From NCBI GenBank assembly GCA_016291375.1, contig JAEEXE010000025.1, positions 1 through 42,423 on the forward strand: a stretch of DNA of 42,423 nt, given 5' to 3'. The notes under the pieces were generated by a model. The model had not been told where the DNA came from. It saw only the letters and a program-made list of their open reading frames with translations, and did not search any database. This document shows positions 41,992 through 42,423 of this stretch, piece by piece. How positions within the stretch are numbered: the stretch's first letter is position 1; each line of letters starts with the position of its first letter. The position numbers were made by a program, and so were the translations under genes. The stretch comes from Butyrivibrio sp. (GTDB lineage Bacteria > Bacillota > Clostridia > Lachnospirales > Lachnospiraceae).

Positions 41992-42004
41992 AGTTAACCC
42001 CTAC

Positions 42005-42423
42005 TCACTCTGCATCTGAAACGAAACGCTCGAAACCATTCTTATTGATCTCTTCCACAAGTGAAGCATCTCCTGTGTGGATAAGCTTACCCTTTACAAG
42101 AACGTGTGTGTAATCAACATGAAGAGATTCCAATATCTTTGTGCTGTGTGTAATTATAAGAAGAGCTCCGTCCTTCTTTTTCTGATATTCCATGATTCCC
42201 TTGGAAACAGTTCGAACCGCGTCGACATCAAGTCCCGAATCGGTCTCGTCAAGAATTGCGAGCTTGGGATTAAGCATAAGAAGCTGAAGGATCTCAGACT
42301 TTTTCTTTTCTCCTCCGGAGAAGCCTACGTTAAGATCTCTGTCCGCATACTCTTCATCCATAGAAAGAACTTCCATTGAAGACTTGAGTGCTTTCTTATA
42401 TGCAAGAAGCTTGATTGGTTCAC
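42005..42423 (-). CDS. sufC: SufC ATPase of the Fe-S assembly complex (5' end outside window)
   Basis: Partial; 138 codons plus stop are in the window and the frame stays open to the right edge (EPIKLLAYKKALKSSMEVLS). The ABC signature FSGGEKKKSEILQ, Walker B LAILDETDSGLD and the H-loop IITHSTK are present, while Walker A lies beyond the edge. An ATG at 42376 is internal, not the start. First gene of the sufCBDSU order seen in Clostridia. Its promoter is not in the window. Confidence 0.96.
   Translation of the reverse strand, partial: EPIKLLAYKKALKSSMEVLSMDEEYADRDLNVGFSGGEKKKSEILQLLMLNPKLAILDETDSGLDVDAVRTVSKGIMEYQKKKDGALLIITHSTKILESLHVDYTHVLVKGKLIHTGDASLVEEINKNGFERFVSDAE

Overview
The window reads as a chromosomal segment of a low-GC, motile, anaerobic Firmicute of the family Lachnospiraceae, most likely Butyrivibrio or a close relative. 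I base this on the 16S rRNA 5' fragment at the left edge, the sufCBDSU gene order, the clostridial-style Tad pilus locus with DUF5702-, FHA- and TadE-like proteins, flagellin with FliS, and a YesM/YesN-type sensor system. The genus is an inference; the family is fairly secure. Nearly all protein genes lie on the minus strand, so operons read from high to low coordinates.

Layout by region. (1) 1-880: 16S rRNA 5' end (minus) with two tandem sigma-A promoters, then tRNA-Ser(GCU) with its own terminator and consensus promoter. (2) 880-4440: a tight operon of flavodoxin-SCP2 fusion, rhomboid protease, HIT hydrolase and two-subunit class I fumarase. (3) 4465-14131: an 11-gene Tad/Flp pilus operon (TadV, TadZ, TadA, TadB, TadC, Flp, DUF5702 protein, TadE-like protein with paired Cys/His motifs, a second prepilin peptidase, TadE, FHA membrane protein). 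The first gene appears to start at ATA, which hides its 5' third from ordinary ORF finding. (4) 14430-19251: a YtfQ/YtfR/YtfT/YjfF-type sugar ABC importer, with a divergent GntR/AraR-type regulator (19605-20627). (5) 20615-24777: histidine kinase, orphan binding lipoprotein and AraC-type response regulator. The lipoprotein is a paralogue of the importer's own binding protein, so this looks like a three-component sugar sensor controlling the importer. (6) 24797-29831: flagellin, FliS and a 1047-residue protein behind a near-consensus motility (SigD/sigma-28) promoter. (7) 29841-34766: glycogen branching enzyme with a lysine-rich tail, preceded by a 976-residue protein with a helical-repeat N-terminus, a long acidic middle and a degenerate AAA domain. 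(8) 34826-36502: RsmA and TatD. (9) 36678-37632: tRNA-Lys(CUU), a cluster of three palindromic repeats, and a YgjP-type metallopeptidase. (10) 37673-42423: the sufCBDSU iron-sulfur assembly operon, with sufC cut by the window edge.

Most of the window is conserved cell machinery. The less ordinary parts are the ATA-start peptidase and inserted TadC domain in the pilus operon, the lipoprotein-kinase-regulator sensor, the large flagellin-linked protein whose promoter overlaps the upstream terminator, the TPR/acidic/pseudo-AAA protein, and the palindrome cluster behind tRNA-Lys. All functional statements are from sequence reading and family knowledge; no database search was run.
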